Below, piece after piece: positions 24,346 through 34,800 of a stretch of DNA of 64,000 nt; the first letter of the stretch is position 1; each line of letters begins with the position of its first letter. Source of the DNA: Microbacterium sp. SYP-A9085 (GTDB lineage Bacteria; Actinomycetota; Actinomycetes; Actinomycetales; Microbacteriaceae). The notes beneath the pieces were generated by a model. It searched no databases. It saw nothing but the letters and a program-made list of their open reading frames with translations, and was not told where the DNA came from. The stretch spans positions 62,001 to 126,000 of the forward strand of contig NZ_WJII01000007.1 of assembly GCF_009649635.1 (NCBI RefSeq). The letters are read 5' to 3'. The position numbers and the translations under genes are program-made.

Positions 24346-25758
24346 ATGATCCGACCCGACCTGAGCCTTCCTATCCCCACCGAGATCCACGCCGCGCACT
24401 TCATCGGCGTCGGAGGGTCCGGGATGTCGGGACTGGCGAGGATGTTCCTCGAGCGGGGCATCCGCGTCTCCGGGTCGGACCGCGCCGACAGCCCCAACCT
24501 GCGCGCCCTGGCCGCGCTCGGCGCCGACGTGCACGTCGGACACGACGCCGCGCACCTCGGCGACGCCGACACCGTCATCCACACCGGGGCCATCTGGCCG
24601 GAGAACCCCGAATACGTCACCGCGAAGCAGCGCGGCCTCGCCGTGATCCACCGCTCGCAGGCGCTGCACTGGCTCATCGGCGGCCGCCGACTGGTTTCGA
24701 TCGCCGGGGCGCACGGCAAGACCACCTCGACGGGGATGATCGTCACCGCACTGCAGACGCTGGGGGCGGACCCCACGTTCGTGAACGGCGGTGTGATAGC
24801 CCAGCTCGGCACCTCCAGCGGCACCGGCGCCGACGACCTGGTCGTGATCGAGGCAGACGAGTCCGACGGCACGTTCCTGCTGTACGACACCGCCGTCGCG
24901 CTCATCACGAACATCGACCCCGACCACCTCGACCACTACGGCAGCGCCGAGGCGTTCGACGCCGCATTCGCGCAGTTCGCGAACCACGCCCGCGAGGCCG
25001 TCGTGCTCTCCGCCGACGACCCCGGCGCCCGCCGGGTCCGTGAGCGCATCACGCACCGGCACGTCGTGACGTTCGGACAGGATGCCGGCGCCGACGTGCG
25101 CGTCACCGGCATCCGCACCACGGGCCCGGTGTCGTTCACGATCCTCCACGACGGCACCGCCGTCGACGTGCAGCTGGCGGTGCCCGGCTCCCACAACGCC
25201 GTCAACGCGACCGGCGCGGTGACCGTGCTGCTCACGCTCGGGTATCCGCTCAAGGATGCCGTGCGCGCCGTCGCCGGTTTCGCCGGCACCGTGCGCCGCT
25301 TCGAGCTGCACGGCGTCGAGCGGGGCGTGAGCGTCTACGACGACTACGCGCACCATCCCACCGAAGTGGCCGCGGCCCTGACCGCCGCGCGCACCGTCGT
25401 GGGCGCCGGCCGGATCATCGCGCTGCACCAGCCGCACACGTACTCGCGCACGCAGCAGATGCACCGCGAGTTCGCGCGCGTCCTCGAGAAGCTGGCCGAC
25501 CACACCGTCGTGCTCGACGTGTACGGCGCCCGCGAGGACCCGGTCCCGGGCGTCACCGGGGCGCTCGTCAGCGACGACTTCACCGACCCGTCGCACGTGC
25601 ACTACGTGCCGGACTGGCAGCAGGCCGCCGACTACACGGCGTCGGTCGCGCGCGACGGCGATTATGTGATCACACTCGGCTGCGGCAACGTGAACCTGAT
25701 CATCCCGCAGGTGCTCGCGTCGCTCTCCCGCATCCCCGCCGGGACCCCGGGGGCGTAG
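24346..25758 (+). CDS. murC: UDP-N-acetylmuramate--L-alanine ligase
   Basis: 470 residues. It starts the peptide side chain by adding L-Ala to UDP-MurNAc. The UDP-binding [20 protein letters not shown] is at the N-terminus, the ATP loop [14 protein letters not shown] near residue 120, and [23 protein letters not shown] and [12 protein letters not shown] follow in family order. Length is normal. The gene restarts the dcw order after the gntR interruption and so probably needs a promoter in the 177-bp gap upstream, which holds the 24-bp inverted repeat. Confidence 0.95.
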   Translation: MIRPDLSLPIPTEIHAAHFIGVGGSGMSGLARMFLERGIRVSGSDRADSPNLRALAALGADVHVGHDAAHLGDADTVIHTGAIWPENPEYVTAKQRGLAVIHRSQALHWLIGGRRLVSIAGAHGKTTSTGMIVTALQTLGADPTFVNGGVIAQLGTSSGTGADDLVVIEADESDGTFLLYDTAVALITNIDPDHLDHYGSAEAFDAAFAQFANHAREAVVLSADDPGARRVRERITHRHVVTFGQDAGADVRVTGIRTTGPVSFTILHDGTAVDVQLAVPGSHNAVNATGAVTVLLTLGYPLKDAVRAVAGFAGTVRRFELHGVERGVSVYDDYAHHPTEVAAALTAARTVVGAGRIIALHQPHTYSRTQQMHREFARVLEKLADHTVVLDVYGAREDPVPGVTGALVSDDFTDPSHVHYVPDWQQAADYTASVARDGDYVITLGCGNVNLIIPQVLASLSRIPAGTPGA

Positions 25759-25761
25759 ACG

Positions 25762-26667
25762 GTGCGCCGGCCCACGCCCCTGCCCGCCCCGCCGCGCACG
25801 ACGCCCGCGCACACCGCGGCGCACGTCGCGAAGCCGGCCCCGGCGGCCGTCCAGCCCGGCGAGGACGACGAGGTACGGGATGCCGCTCCCGCAGCCCTTG
25901 CATCGGTCGGCGTCCGCGACGTCTGGCGCGCCGCCCGGGCCCGGCGCCGGGCGCTGCGCGCCGAGATGCGGCGCTTCACCGCTCGGCAGCGCCGCCGCCG
26001 CGCGACGTGGGCCGCCGTCGGCACGTCGCTGGTGCTGCTGGTGGGCGGAACGTTCGCCGCCGCGTACAGCCCGCTGTTCGCCGTCGAGCGGATCTCGGTG
26101 GTCGGCACCCGGTCGCTGGACGCGGGAGCCGTGCAGAAGGCGCTGGACGCCCAGCTGGGCACGCCCCTGCCCCTGGTCGATGCCAGCACGGTGAAGGTCG
26201 CGCTCGTCGCGTTCCCGCTGGTCGAGACGTATTCGCTGGAGGCGCGCCCTCCGCACGAGCTCGTGGTGCGCATCGTCGAGCGCACGCCGGTCGGCGTCGT
26301 GAAGGGACGCGCGGGCTACACGCTCGTGGATGCCGCGGGCGTGGCGCTGTCCACCACGGCGTCCGCGCCGAAGGGCCAGCCGGTGCTGACGATCTCCGGC
26401 GGCGTGGATTCCGCGGCGTTCCGGTCGGCCGGCCAGGTGGTCCGGGCACTGCCCGGCGGCATCCGCTCCCAGCTCACCGCGGTGAAGGCGACCACGCCCG
26501 ACGACGTCACGCTGACGCTCGGCAAGACCGGCACGAAGGTGGTCTGGGGCAGCGCTGACGACTCGGCGATGAAGGCCCTCGTCCTGCAGAAGCTCATGAA
26601 GAAGCTGCCGCCGTCGAAGGTGTCCTCGTACGACGTGTCGAGCCCCGGCGCGGCTGTTGTGCGCTGA
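25762..26667 (+). CDS. ftsQ: Division protein FtsQ
   Basis: 301 residues, GTG start 3 bp after murC. A cytoplasmic part of about 90 residues rich in Pro, Ala and Arg precedes one membrane helix (VGTSLVLLVGGTFAAAY). The POTRA domain follows (LFAVERISVVGTRSLDAGAV with LDAQLGTPLPLVD), then the FtsQ beta domain with VRIVERTPVGVVKG and YTLVDAAGVAL. FtsQ binds FtsL and DivIC in the septal complex. It ends 173 bp before ftsZ. Confidence 0.9.
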   Translation: MRRPTPLPAPPRTTPAHTAAHVAKPAPAAVQPGEDDEVRDAAPAALASVGVRDVWRAARARRRALRAEMRRFTARQRRRRATWAAVGTSLVLLVGGTFAAAYSPLFAVERISVVGTRSLDAGAVQKALDAQLGTPLPLVDASTVKVALVAFPLVETYSLEARPPHELVVRIVERTPVGVVKGRAGYTLVDAAGVALSTTASAPKGQPVLTISGGVDSAAFRSAGQVVRALPGGIRSQLTAVKATTPDDVTLTLGKTGTKVVWGSADDSAMKALVLQKLMKKLPPSKVSSYDVSSPGAAVVR

Positions 26668-26757
26668 CGCGACATCCGTCATCGCAGCGACTTGCGCGAC
26701 ACGCCCAGCACGTCACGGCCGGCGCGGTCCCCGCCGCTTACCTTCAATCAGAAGAAG

Positions 26758-26809
26758 GAATTGCATACTGGGCAATTCTTTAAACCTCTAGATGAGGTTG
26801 AAGGTTTAA
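26758..26809. promoter_or_regulatory. AT-rich structured region upstream of ftsZ
   Basis: In a window of very high GC, 26740-26815 is strikingly AT-rich. It holds one clean hairpin, GAATTGC/GCAATTC (26758-26778), and a second, AACCTC/GAGGTT (26783-26799). An alternative pairing is TTAAACC (26780-26786) with GGTTTAA (26803-26809). It ends 32 bp before the ftsZ ATG, so the structures would be in the ftsZ promoter or 5' leader. Control of FtsZ level is a reasonable guess. Confidence 0.6.
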
Positions 26810-26840
26810 GAGCTTGGTTCGGGACGAGACGGAGGCCGGC

Positions 26841-27989
26841 ATGAGCCAGAACCAGAACTACCTCGCAGTGATCAAGGTGGTCGGCGTCGGCGGGGGCGGT
26901 GTCAACGCCGTCAACCGCATGATCGAACTGGGGCTGCGTGGCGTCGAGTTCATCGCCATCAACACCGACGCCCAGGCACTGCTGATGAGCGACGCGGACG
27001 TCAAGCTGGACGTCGGGCGCGAGCTGACCCGAGGGCTGGGCGCGGGCGCCGACCCCGAGGTGGGGCGGCGCGCCGCCGAGGACCACGCGGAGGAGATCGA
27101 GGAGGCGCTCGCCGGCGCCGACATGGTCTTCGTCACCGCGGGCGAGGGCGGCGGCACCGGCACCGGCGGTGCGCCCGTGGTCGCCAAGATCGCCAAGTCG
27201 ATCGGCGCCCTCACGATCGGCGTCGTCACGAAGCCGTTCTCGTTCGAGGGTCGCCGTCGGCAGAGTCAGGCCGAGTCGGGCGTGGCCAAGCTGAAGGAGG
27301 AGGTGGACACCCTCATCGTCGTGCCGAACGACCGGCTGCTGGAGATAAGCGACCGCGGCATCTCGATGATCGAGGCGTTCGCCACCGCCGACCAGGTGCT
27401 CCTGGCCGGTGTGCAGGGCATCACCGACCTGATCACCACGCCGGGTCTGATCAACCTCGACTTCGCCGACGTCAAGTCGGTCATGCAGGGGGCCGGCTCC
27501 GCGCTGATGGGCATCGGCTCCGCCCGCGGCGCCGACCGGGCGATCAAGGCCGCCGAGCTCGCGGTCGAGTCGCCGCTGCTCGAGGCGTCGATCGAGGGCG
27601 CCCACGGCGTGCTGCTGTCGATCCAGGGCGGGTCGAACCTCGGCATCTTCGAGATCAACGATGCCGCGCAGCTGGTGAAGGAGGCCGCGCACCCCGAAGC
27701 GAACATCATCTTCGGCACCGTGATCGACGACACGCTCGGCGACGAGGTGCGCGTCACCGTCATCGCCGCCGGATTCGACGGCGGGGAGCCGCTGCCGCGC
27801 ATCGAGCCGATGGTCGCCACGCGCACCACCGGCGCGCCCGCGCTCCCGGCGACGCCCGCCGACGAGGCGGCTCGCGGCTCGGGCCTGGACGTGGTCGAGG
27901 CGGGCGTGCCGGTCCCGGTCGTGGCCGAGTCCGGATACGACTCCGCGTTCGGCGAGGACGACCTGGACATCCCGGACTTCCTGAAGTAA
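26841..27989 (+). CDS. ftsZ: Cell division GTPase FtsZ
   Basis: 382 residues from the ATG at 26841 with GGAGG 5 nt upstream. It polymerises into the Z ring at the division site. The GTP-binding tubulin signature is [17 protein letters not shown] near residue 105; [31 protein letters not shown] and the T7-loop region [16 protein letters not shown] are present. A variable linker leads to the C-terminal tail DLDIPDFLK, the contact site for SepF and other partners. ftsA is absent, as usual in actinobacteria; sepF lies two genes downstream. Confidence 0.97.
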   Translation: MSQNQNYLAVIKVVGVGGGGVNAVNRMIELGLRGVEFIAINTDAQALLMSDADVKLDVGRELTRGLGAGADPEVGRRAAEDHAEEIEEALAGADMVFVTAGEGGGTGTGGAPVVAKIAKSIGALTIGVVTKPFSFEGRRRQSQAESGVAKLKEEVDTLIVVPNDRLLEISDRGISMIEAFATADQVLLAGVQGITDLITTPGLINLDFADVKSVMQGAGSALMGIGSARGADRAIKAAELAVESPLLEASIEGAHGVLLSIQGGSNLGIFEINDAAQLVKEAAHPEANIIFGTVIDDTLGDEVRVTVIAAGFDGGEPLPRIEPMVATRTTGAPALPATPADEAARGSGLDVVEAGVPVPVVAESGYDSAFGEDDLDIPDFLK

Positions 27990-28673
27990 GTGGACGACCT
28001 CCGATCCCGGCTCGCCGCCGTCGACGCGCGCATCGCGGATGCGGCACGCGCGGCGGGCCGTGATCCGTCGTCGATCACCCGGATCGTCGTCACGAAGTTC
28101 CATCCGGCGACGCTCGTCGCGGATCTCCACCGTCTCGGAGTCCGCGACGTCGGCGAGAACCGGCAGCAGGAGCTGACGGCCAAGTCCGCGCAGCTGTCCG
28201 CGCTCACGGACCTGCGCTGGCACTTCATCGGGCAGGCGCAGACGAAGAAGGCGCGCGCGATCCGGACCGCGGCCGGCGTCGTGCACTCCGTGGACCGTGC
28301 GCGGCTCGCCGACGCGCTGGAGGCGGCGGGCACGGACGGGGGCGTGCTGGATGTGCTGCTGCAGGTGAATCTCACCGCGGACCCGGATCGTGGCGGGGTC
28401 GCACCGGAGGAGCTGGAGCGGCTTGCCGAGCACGTGGCGGGATGCCGCACCCTGCGGGTCCGCGGGATCATGGCGGTCGCACCGCTGGACGAGCCGGCCG
28501 CACCGGCGTTCGCCCGGCTCGCCGGGTATGCGCGGCGCCTGCGCGCGGTCGTGCCGGACGCGGACTGGATCTCGGCGGGGATGACCGCCGATTTCGTCGA
28601 GGCGATCGCCGCGGGCGCGACACACCTGCGGATCGGCTCGGCAATCACGGGCCCGCGGCCCGTGCGCATTTAG
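27990..28673 (+). CDS. YggS-type pyridoxal-phosphate-binding protein (PLPBP)
   Basis: 227 residues, GTG start directly after the ftsZ stop. It has the alanine racemase N-terminal barrel without the C-terminal domain. IVVTKFHP contains the PLP lysine Lys36; [21 protein letters not shown] and the phosphate-binding end [12 protein letters not shown] match the family. The canonical GxLQxNK segment reads GQAQTKK here. The family maintains PLP homeostasis and no dedicated reaction is known. Location between ftsZ and sepF is the usual one in Gram-positive bacteria. Confidence 0.92.
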   Translation: MDDLRSRLAAVDARIADAARAAGRDPSSITRIVVTKFHPATLVADLHRLGVRDVGENRQQELTAKSAQLSALTDLRWHFIGQAQTKKARAIRTAAGVVHSVDRARLADALEAAGTDGGVLDVLLQVNLTADPDRGGVAPEELERLAEHVAGCRTLRVRGIMAVAPLDEPAAPAFARLAGYARRLRAVVPDADWISAGMTADFVEAIAAGATHLRIGSAITGPRPVRI

Positions 28674-28704
28674 CCTCGGAACAGACGAGCAAACGGAGGA
28701 TGCG

Positions 28705-29172
28705 ATGTCGAACCCGCTCAAGAAGACCATGGTGTACCTGGGTCTGGCCGACGAAGAGGACGTCTACGAGGAGGACGAGGTGCAGCAGCAGCCGTCCCGT
28801 TCCTCGTCGCGCTCGGTCGAGAAGGCCGCCGCGCCGGTGACGCCCATCCACCGTCCGGCCGTCGTGCGTCAGCCGGCCCCGAGCGTCGTCAACGAGATCC
28901 TCACGGTGCACCCGAAGCAGTACCGCGATGCGCAGCTGATCGCCGAGAACTTCCGTGAAGGCATCCCGGTCATCATCAACCTCTCGCAAATGAGCGACGC
29001 CGACGCGCGCCGCCTCGTCGACTTCGCGAGCGGGCTGTCCCTCGGCCTGTACGGCCGCATCGAACGCGTCACCAGCAAGGTGTTCCTGCTGTCGCCCGAG
29101 AACGTCGCCGTCTCCGGCGACGGCACCGTGGCGCAGGCGGATCCCGAGGTGGCGCCCTTCACGCAGCCGTAA
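28705..29172 (+). CDS. sepF: Cell division protein SepF
   Basis: 155 residues. The N-terminus [18 protein letters not shown] is the membrane-binding amphipathic segment, followed by an acidic and Gln/Ser-rich linker. The SepF domain (about 65-150) contains [37 protein letters not shown] and [21 protein letters not shown]. SepF anchors FtsZ to the membrane where FtsA is missing. A CGGAGG box lies 6 nt upstream. A TAGCCT element at the end of the preceding gene may add a promoter. Confidence 0.95.
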   Translation: MSNPLKKTMVYLGLADEEDVYEEDEVQQQPSRSSSRSVEKAAAPVTPIHRPAVVRQPAPSVVNEILTVHPKQYRDAQLIAENFREGIPVIINLSQMSDADARRLVDFASGLSLGLYGRIERVTSKVFLLSPENVAVSGDGTVAQADPEVAPFTQP

Positions 29173-29177
29173 CGCCC

Positions 29178-29480
29178 GTGGAAGCGGTTCACCTCGTCGC
29201 CTCCGTCCTGAGCGGGCTGCTTCTGCTGTACATCCTCGTGCTGCTCGTACGGATGGTGCTCGACTACATCCCGATCTTCAATCGCGGATGGCGCCCCCAG
29301 GGCGCGGGACTGGTCATCGCGGAAGTCGTCTATCTCGTCACCGACCCGCCGATCAGACTGCTGCGCCGGTTCCTCCGACCGGTGCGGATCGGCCCAGTCG
29401 CGATCGATTTCGCGTTCACCATCGTGTTGCTGGCGTGCTTCGTGTTGCTGTCGATAACACGCTCCCTGGCGGTACTGTGA
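29178..29480 (+). CDS. YggT family membrane protein
   Basis: 100 residues, GTG start 5 bp after sepF. Two hydrophobic segments (LLLLYILVLLVRMVLDYI and AFTIVLLACFVLLSI) flank a conserved loop with YLVTDPPIRLLRRFLRPV. YggT proteins commonly follow sepF and precede divIVA in Gram-positive bacteria and are implicated in division or osmotic responses, without a known activity. Confidence 0.9.
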   Translation: MEAVHLVASVLSGLLLLYILVLLVRMVLDYIPIFNRGWRPQGAGLVIAEVVYLVTDPPIRLLRRFLRPVRIGPVAIDFAFTIVLLACFVLLSITRSLAVL

Positions 29481-29543
29481 ACACCGCGCAGGGTCGTGTC
29501 GCCTCGCACGTGTCATATCCCGCGGCTATGCTTTCGTGATATG

Positions 29544-29563
29544 ACCGGTATGCACATGCCGGT
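29544..29563. promoter_or_regulatory. Near-perfect 20-bp palindrome upstream of wag31/divIVA
   Basis: ACCGGTATGCACATGCCGGT is symmetric apart from two mismatched pairs. It lies 45 bp upstream of the wag31 ATG in a comparatively AT-rich stretch (29510-29580) with TATGCT and TATCCT hexamers that could be -10 boxes. Candidate operator for the polar growth gene. Confidence 0.45.
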
Positions 29564-29608
29564 TATCCTGACATCGGCCAGCACACACGAGCCCCGAAAG
29601 AGGAAGAG

Positions 29609-30202
29609 ATGCCTTTGACTCCGGATGACGTCGTCACCAAGCAGTTCCAGCACGTCCGGTTCAAGGAGGGCTTCGACCCGGACGAGGTCGACGACTTCCT
29701 CGACGAGATCGTCGTCGAATGGCGCAAGGCCCTCGCCGAGAACGAGGAGCTGAAGTCGAGGCTCGCCGCGTACGAGTCCGGCAGCACCCCCGCCCCCGCT
29801 CCGGTCGAGGCCGCCGCGCCGGCTCCGGCTCCGGCAGCTGCGGCTCCCGTCGAGCAGGCGGCTCCCGAGGACGGCGCGAACCAGAGCGCAGGCATCATCG
29901 AGCTGGCTCAGCGCCTGCACGACGAGCACGTGGCCGAGGGCAAGGCGCAGCGCGACAAGCTCATCGCAGACGCGCAGGCGCAGGCCGCCTCGATCGTCTC
30001 CGAAGCCGAAGAGCGCGGACGCGAGGAGATCGCCCGCCTCGAGAAGGAGCGTGCGAGCCTGGAGGGCCGCATCAGCGAGCTGCAGAGCTTCGAGCGCGAC
30101 TATCGCAGCCAGCTGCGCAGCTACATCGAAGGCAAGCTCCGCGACCTGGAGACCACGGCCACCTCGTCGGGCTCGGCGTCCGTCTCGGCCGTGAACCACT
30201 AG
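29609..30202 (+). CDS. wag31: Polar growth protein Wag31/DivIVA
   Basis: 197 residues with a GAAAGAGGAAGAG box upstream. The N-terminal DivIVA domain reads MPLTPDDVVTKQFQHVRFKEG then YDxxEVDDFLDEI-like FDPDEVDDFLDEIV, which binds curved membrane. A Pro/Ala linker (about 55-90) precedes a long coiled coil (about 95-175) rich in Glu, Lys, Arg and Ala. The protein marks the cell pole and recruits wall synthesis in rod-shaped actinobacteria. It is shorter than mycobacterial Wag31. Confidence 0.92.
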   Translation: MPLTPDDVVTKQFQHVRFKEGFDPDEVDDFLDEIVVEWRKALAENEELKSRLAAYESGSTPAPAPVEAAAPAPAPAAAAPVEQAAPEDGANQSAGIIELAQRLHDEHVAEGKAQRDKLIADAQAQAASIVSEAEERGREEIARLEKERASLEGRISELQSFERDYRSQLRSYIEGKLRDLETTATSSGSASVSAVNH

Positions 30203-30212
30203 GCACGGGCGG

Positions 30213-30758
30213 GTGGGCGGCCGCGCACCTTTGCGTACGGCGGCGGCCGGCGCCAGCGTTGTGATCCTCGCAACGCTTGTGCTGGCCGCCGACCAGTTCA
30301 CGAAGTACCTCGTGCTCCAGCATCTGCCGATGGAGCAGCCGGTGCACGTCATCGGCAATTTCCTCATCTTCTTCCTGATCAAGAACCCCGGCGCGGCGTT
30401 CTCGCTGGGCAGCAGCGTGACGTGGGTGTTCACCATCGCCCTCGCGGTGGTCGCCCTGGTGATCATCTGGCTCGTCGGCACCCGCGTGCACTCGCGCGCG
30501 TGGACCGTCATCCTGGGCCTGCTCCTGGGCGGGGTCCTCGGCAACCTCACCGACCGGCTCATCCGCGAGCCGGCATTCGGCGTCGGCCACGTCGTGGACT
30601 TCATCAACACGCCGTGGATGATGCCGGCCACCTACAACATCGCCGACATGTTCATCACGACGATGATGGTGGGCGTCGCGATCCTGGTCCTGATGGGCGT
30701 GCGGCTGGACGGCGTCCGCGAGAAGTGCGCGAAGGCCGACGCGACGCCCGAGAGCTGA
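30213..30758 (+). CDS. lspA: Lipoprotein signal peptidase II
   Basis: 181 residues, GTG start 10 bp after wag31. It cleaves prolipoprotein signal peptides at the membrane. Four membrane helices are visible. The catalytic aspartates fall in GNLTDRL (Asp114) and YNIADMF (Asp145), and [11 protein letters not shown] near residue 58 is the third family motif. It starts a three-gene run with the pseudouridine synthase, an order widely conserved. Confidence 0.95.
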   Translation: MGGRAPLRTAAAGASVVILATLVLAADQFTKYLVLQHLPMEQPVHVIGNFLIFFLIKNPGAAFSLGSSVTWVFTIALAVVALVIIWLVGTRVHSRAWTVILGLLLGGVLGNLTDRLIREPAFGVGHVVDFINTPWMMPATYNIADMFITTMMVGVAILVLMGVRLDGVREKCAKADATPES

Positions 30759-30759
30759 C

Positions 30760-31680
30760 GTGGAGTCGCGCACGCTCCCGGTGCCGGACGGGCTGGACGG
30801 CGCTCGCGTCGACGCCGCGCTCGCGAAGATGCTCGGCTTCTCGCGCACTTTCGCGGCGGAGGTCGCCGACGCCGGCGGGGTCGTCGCCGACGGGCGGACC
30901 CTCGGCAGGTCCGATCGGCTGCACGCGGGATCCTGGCTGGAGGTCGCCTGGACGCCGAAGGCGGAGCCGGTCGTCATCCCGGTGGCCGTTCCCGAGCTCG
31001 GCATCGTGCACGACGACGACGACATCGTCGTGATCGACAAGCCCGCGGGCGTGGCCGCGCATCCGTCCCTCGGCTGGGAGGGCCCCACGGTCCTCGGTGC
31101 GCTGGCGGCCGCGGGATTCCGGATCGCCACCTCGGGCCCCGCGGAGCGGCAGGGGATCGTGCACAGGCTGGATGCCGGGACCAGCGGGCTGATGGTGGTG
31201 GCCAAGAGCGAGCGGGCGTACGTCGCGCTGAAACGGGCGTTCAAGGACCGCACCGTCGAGAAGATTTACCACGCGGTCGTACAGGGGCATCCCGATCCCC
31301 TCGCCGGCACGATCGACGCGCCGATCGGCCGGCACCGCACGCACCCGTGGAAGTTCGCGGTGACGGCCGACGGCAAGGACTCGGTGACGCACTACGAGAC
31401 GATCGAGGCGTTCCGCGGGGCATCGCTGTTGGAGATCCACCTGGAGACCGGCCGGACGCATCAGATCCGCGTGCACATGGCCGCCCACCGGCATCCCTGC
31501 GTCGGCGATCCCCTGTACGGCGCCGACCCGACGCTGTCCGCCCGGCTCGGGCTCACGCGGCAGTGGCTGCACGCGCACCGGCTCGCGTTCGCGCACCCGG
31601 GCACGAGGGAGTGGGTCGCGTTCACGTCCCCGTATCCCGCGGACTTCCAGCACGCCCTCGAGGTGCTCCGCGAGGAGTAG
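30760..31680 (+). CDS. RluD-family ribosomal large subunit pseudouridine synthase
   Basis: 306 residues, GTG start 1 bp after lspA. An N-terminal S4-like domain (about 10-70) precedes the catalytic domain. [17 protein letters not shown] has catalytic Asp138; [13 protein letters not shown] and [12 protein letters not shown] are the other family motifs. It isomerises uridines in 23S rRNA, probably at positions 1911, 1915 and 1917 by analogy with RluD; the exact target is inferred. Downstream are two type B repeats. Confidence 0.92.
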   Translation: MESRTLPVPDGLDGARVDAALAKMLGFSRTFAAEVADAGGVVADGRTLGRSDRLHAGSWLEVAWTPKAEPVVIPVAVPELGIVHDDDDIVVIDKPAGVAAHPSLGWEGPTVLGALAAAGFRIATSGPAERQGIVHRLDAGTSGLMVVAKSERAYVALKRAFKDRTVEKIYHAVVQGHPDPLAGTIDAPIGRHRTHPWKFAVTADGKDSVTHYETIEAFRGASLLEIHLETGRTHQIRVHMAAHRHPCVGDPLYGADPTLSARLGLTRQWLHAHRLAFAHPGTREWVAFTSPYPADFQHALEVLREE

Positions 31681-31700
31681 GCGACGCCGCAGATATCGTC

Positions 31701-31816
31701 GTGTCGCAGAAGATGCGGGTCGCGGGCTGGGGATGCCGCGTGTTGTGCGACACGAACGTCGGCCGGTCGCAGAAGATGCGGGTCGCGGGGCCGGGATGCC
31801 GCAGGTTCTGTGACAC
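31701..31816. repeat. Two tandem copies of palindromic repeat type B
   Basis: Copy 1 (31701-31753) and copy 2 (31766-31816) each start GTCGCAGAAGATGCGG and end with an imperfect complement (CCGCGTGTTGTGCGACAC and CCGCAGGTTCTGTGACAC), so each can fold into a stem of about 16 pairs with mismatches. The copies are direct repeats 65 bp apart. The same unit occurs four more times at 57378-57646. The 219-bp gap between the pseudouridine synthase and dnaE holds nothing else except the dnaE promoter. Confidence 0.85.
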
Positions 31817-31887
31817 ATCAAGACGGCGGCGGGGGAGCAACGGCGCGGATCGCCCGGCCGCGCGGCGCGCGCGTCGGAGGGGCTCCG

Positions 31888-31899
31888 TAGACTCGATCC
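31888..31899 (+). promoter_or_regulatory. -10 box for dnaE, leaderless spacing
   Basis: TAGACT at 31888-31893, then 6 nt, then GTG at 31900, with no Shine-Dalgarno. Confidence 0.6.
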
Positions 31900-34800
31900 G
31901 TGGCCACCGACTCCTTCGTTCACCTGCACGTTCACAGCGAGTACTCGATGCTGGACGGCGCCGCCCGCATCGCGGACATGGTGGGCGAGGCCGCCCGGCT
32001 GGAGATGCCGGCGATAGCCGTCACCGACCACGGGAACACCTTCGCGGCGTTCGAGTTCTACAAGTCCGCGAAGGCCGCGGGGATCAAGCCGATCATCGGC
32101 ATCGAGGCATATGTCACGCCCGGCACCCATCGCTCCGACAAGTCGCGCGTGCGGTGGGGCACGCCCGAGCAGAATGACGACGACGTCTCCGGGTCCGGCG
32201 CCTACACGCACATGACGCTGCTGTCGGAGACGTCCGAGGGCATGCACAACCTCTTCCGGCTGTCGAGCCGGTCGAGCCTGGAGGGCTACTACTTCAAGCC
32301 CCGCATGGACCGCGAGCTGCTGCAGCAGTACAGCAAGGGGCTGATCGCCACCACCGGCTGCCCGTCCGGCGAGATCCAGACGCGCCTGCGCCTGGGCCAG
32401 TACGAGGCCGCGCGGGCGGCCGCCGCCGAGTTCCAGGATGTCTTCGGCCGCGACAACTACTTCTGCGAGATCATGGACCACGGTCTGGCGATCGAGCGCC
32501 GTGTCACCGGCGACCTGCTGAAGATTGCGAAGGACCTACAGATCCCGCTGGTCGCCACGAACGACCTCCACTACACCCACCAGCATGACGCCACGAGTCA
32601 CGCGGCGCTTCTGTGCGTGCAGTCCGGCTCGACCCTGGACGACCCGAAGCGGTTCAAGTTCGACGGCGACGGCTACTACGTGAAATCCGCCGGCGAGATG
32701 CGGCAGGTGTTCCGCGACCATCCCGAGGCGTGCGACACCACGCTGCTGATCGCCGAGCGCTGCAACGTCGAGTTCAACACCGGCGCCAACTACATGCCGC
32801 GCTATCCGGTCCCCGACGGCGAGACCGAGGAGAGCTGGTTCATCAAGGAGGTCGAGAAGGGACTCCGCTTCCGCTATCCCGACGGAATCCCGGACGCGGT
32901 GCGCAGGCAGGCCGACTACGAGTGCGGCGTCGTCGCGCAGATGGGCTTCCCGGGCTACTTCCTCGTGGTCGCCGACTTCATCAACTGGGCCAAGGACAAC
33001 GGCATCCGGGTGGGCCCGGGCCGCGGATCCGGCGCCGGCTCGATGGCCGCCTACGCGATGCGGATCACCGACCTCGACCCGCTGGACCACGGCCTCATCT
33101 TCGAGCGGTTCCTGAACCCCGACCGTGTCTCGATGCCCGACTTCGACGTCGACTTCGACGACCGCCGTCGCGCCGAGGTCATCCAGTACGTCACCGAGAA
33201 GTACGGCGACGACCGGGTCGCGCAGATCGTCACGTACGGCACCATCAAGGCCAAGCAGGCGCTGAAGGATGCCGGACGGGTCCTCGGCTTCCCGTTCAGC
33301 ATGGGCGAGAAGCTGACGAAGGCGATGCCGCCCGCGGTGATGGGCAAGGACATGCCGCTGAACGGCATGTTCGACCCGAACCACCCGCGGTACAAGGAGG
33401 CGTCCGAGTTCCGCACCGTGATCGAGACGGATGCCGAGGCCAAGACGGTCTTCGACACCGCCCTGGGCCTGGAGAACCTGAAGCGGCAGTGGGGTGTGCA
33501 CGCCGCCGGCGTCATCATGTCCAGCCACCCGCTGATGGACATCATCCCGATCATGAAGCGGGAGCAGGACGGCCAGATCGTCACGCAGTTCGACTACCCC
33601 GCGTGCGAGACCCTGGGCCTGATCAAGATGGACTTCCTGGGGTTGCGCAACCTCACGATCATCAACGACGCCCTCGACAACATCGCCGCCAACCGCGGTG
33701 TCCCGCTCGTGCTGGAAGAGCTGCCGCTGGATGACCGCGCCTCGTACGACCTGCTGGCCCGCGGGGACACGCTGGGCGTGTTCCAGCTCGACGGCGGGGC
33801 GATGCGGTCCCTGCTGCGCCTGATGAAGCCCGACAACTTCGAGGACATCTCCGCCGTCATCGCGCTGTACCGCCCGGGCCCGATGGGCGCGAACTCGCAC
33901 ATCAACTACGCGCTGCGCAAGAACCGCCAGCAGGAGATCACCCCGATCCACCCCGAGCTGGCCGAACCGCTGAAGGACATCCTGGAGACCAGCTACGGCC
34001 TGATCATCTACCAGGAGCAGGTGATGGCGATAGCGCAGCGGGTCGCCGGGTTCTCCCTGGGCCAGGCCGACATCCTGCGCCGCGCGATGGGCAAGAAGAA
34101 GAAGTCCGAGCTGGACAAGCAGTACGCGGGCTTCCACCAGGGCATGATCGACCGCGGCTACGGCGAGGGCGCGATCAAGGCCCTGTGGGACATCCTGCTG
34201 CCGTTCTCCGACTACGCGTTCAACAAAGCGCACTCCGCCGCGTACGGGCTGGTGTCGTACTGGACCGCGTACCTGAAGGCGCACTATCCCGCCGAGTACA
34301 TGGCGGCGCTGCTGACGAGCGTCGGCGACGCGAAGGACAAGCTCGCGCTGTATCTGAACGAGTGCCGGCGGATGGGGATCCAGGTCCTGCCCCCTGACGT
34401 GTCCGAGTCGATCAAGTACTTCGCCGCCGTCGGCGAGGACATCCGGTTCGGGCTCGGCGCCGTGCGCAACGTCGGCTCGAACGTCGTCGACGGCATCGTC
34501 GCGGCCCGCGCGGACGGCCCGTACACGTCGTTCCACGACTTCCTGAGCCGGGTCCCGGTGCACGTGGCCAACAAGCGCACCGTCGAATCGCTCGTGAAGG
34601 CGGGCGCTTTCGACTCGTTCGGGGCGACCCGGCGCGCGCTCATGGAGATCCACGAGGATGCCACCGAGGCGGCCGTGCTCGACAAGCGCCGCGAGGCCAA
34701 CGGCGAGGTGGGTTTCGACTTCGACGCGCTGTGGGGTGACGACGAGCCGCACCGCGACGCGAAGGTGCCCGATCGCCCCGAGTTCACGAAGAAGGACAAG

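Noticed and set aside
26748-28730. Minus-strand frame opposite ftsZ and the PLP-binding gene
   Set aside because: Shadow of two identified genes; starts in the AT-rich island by chance.
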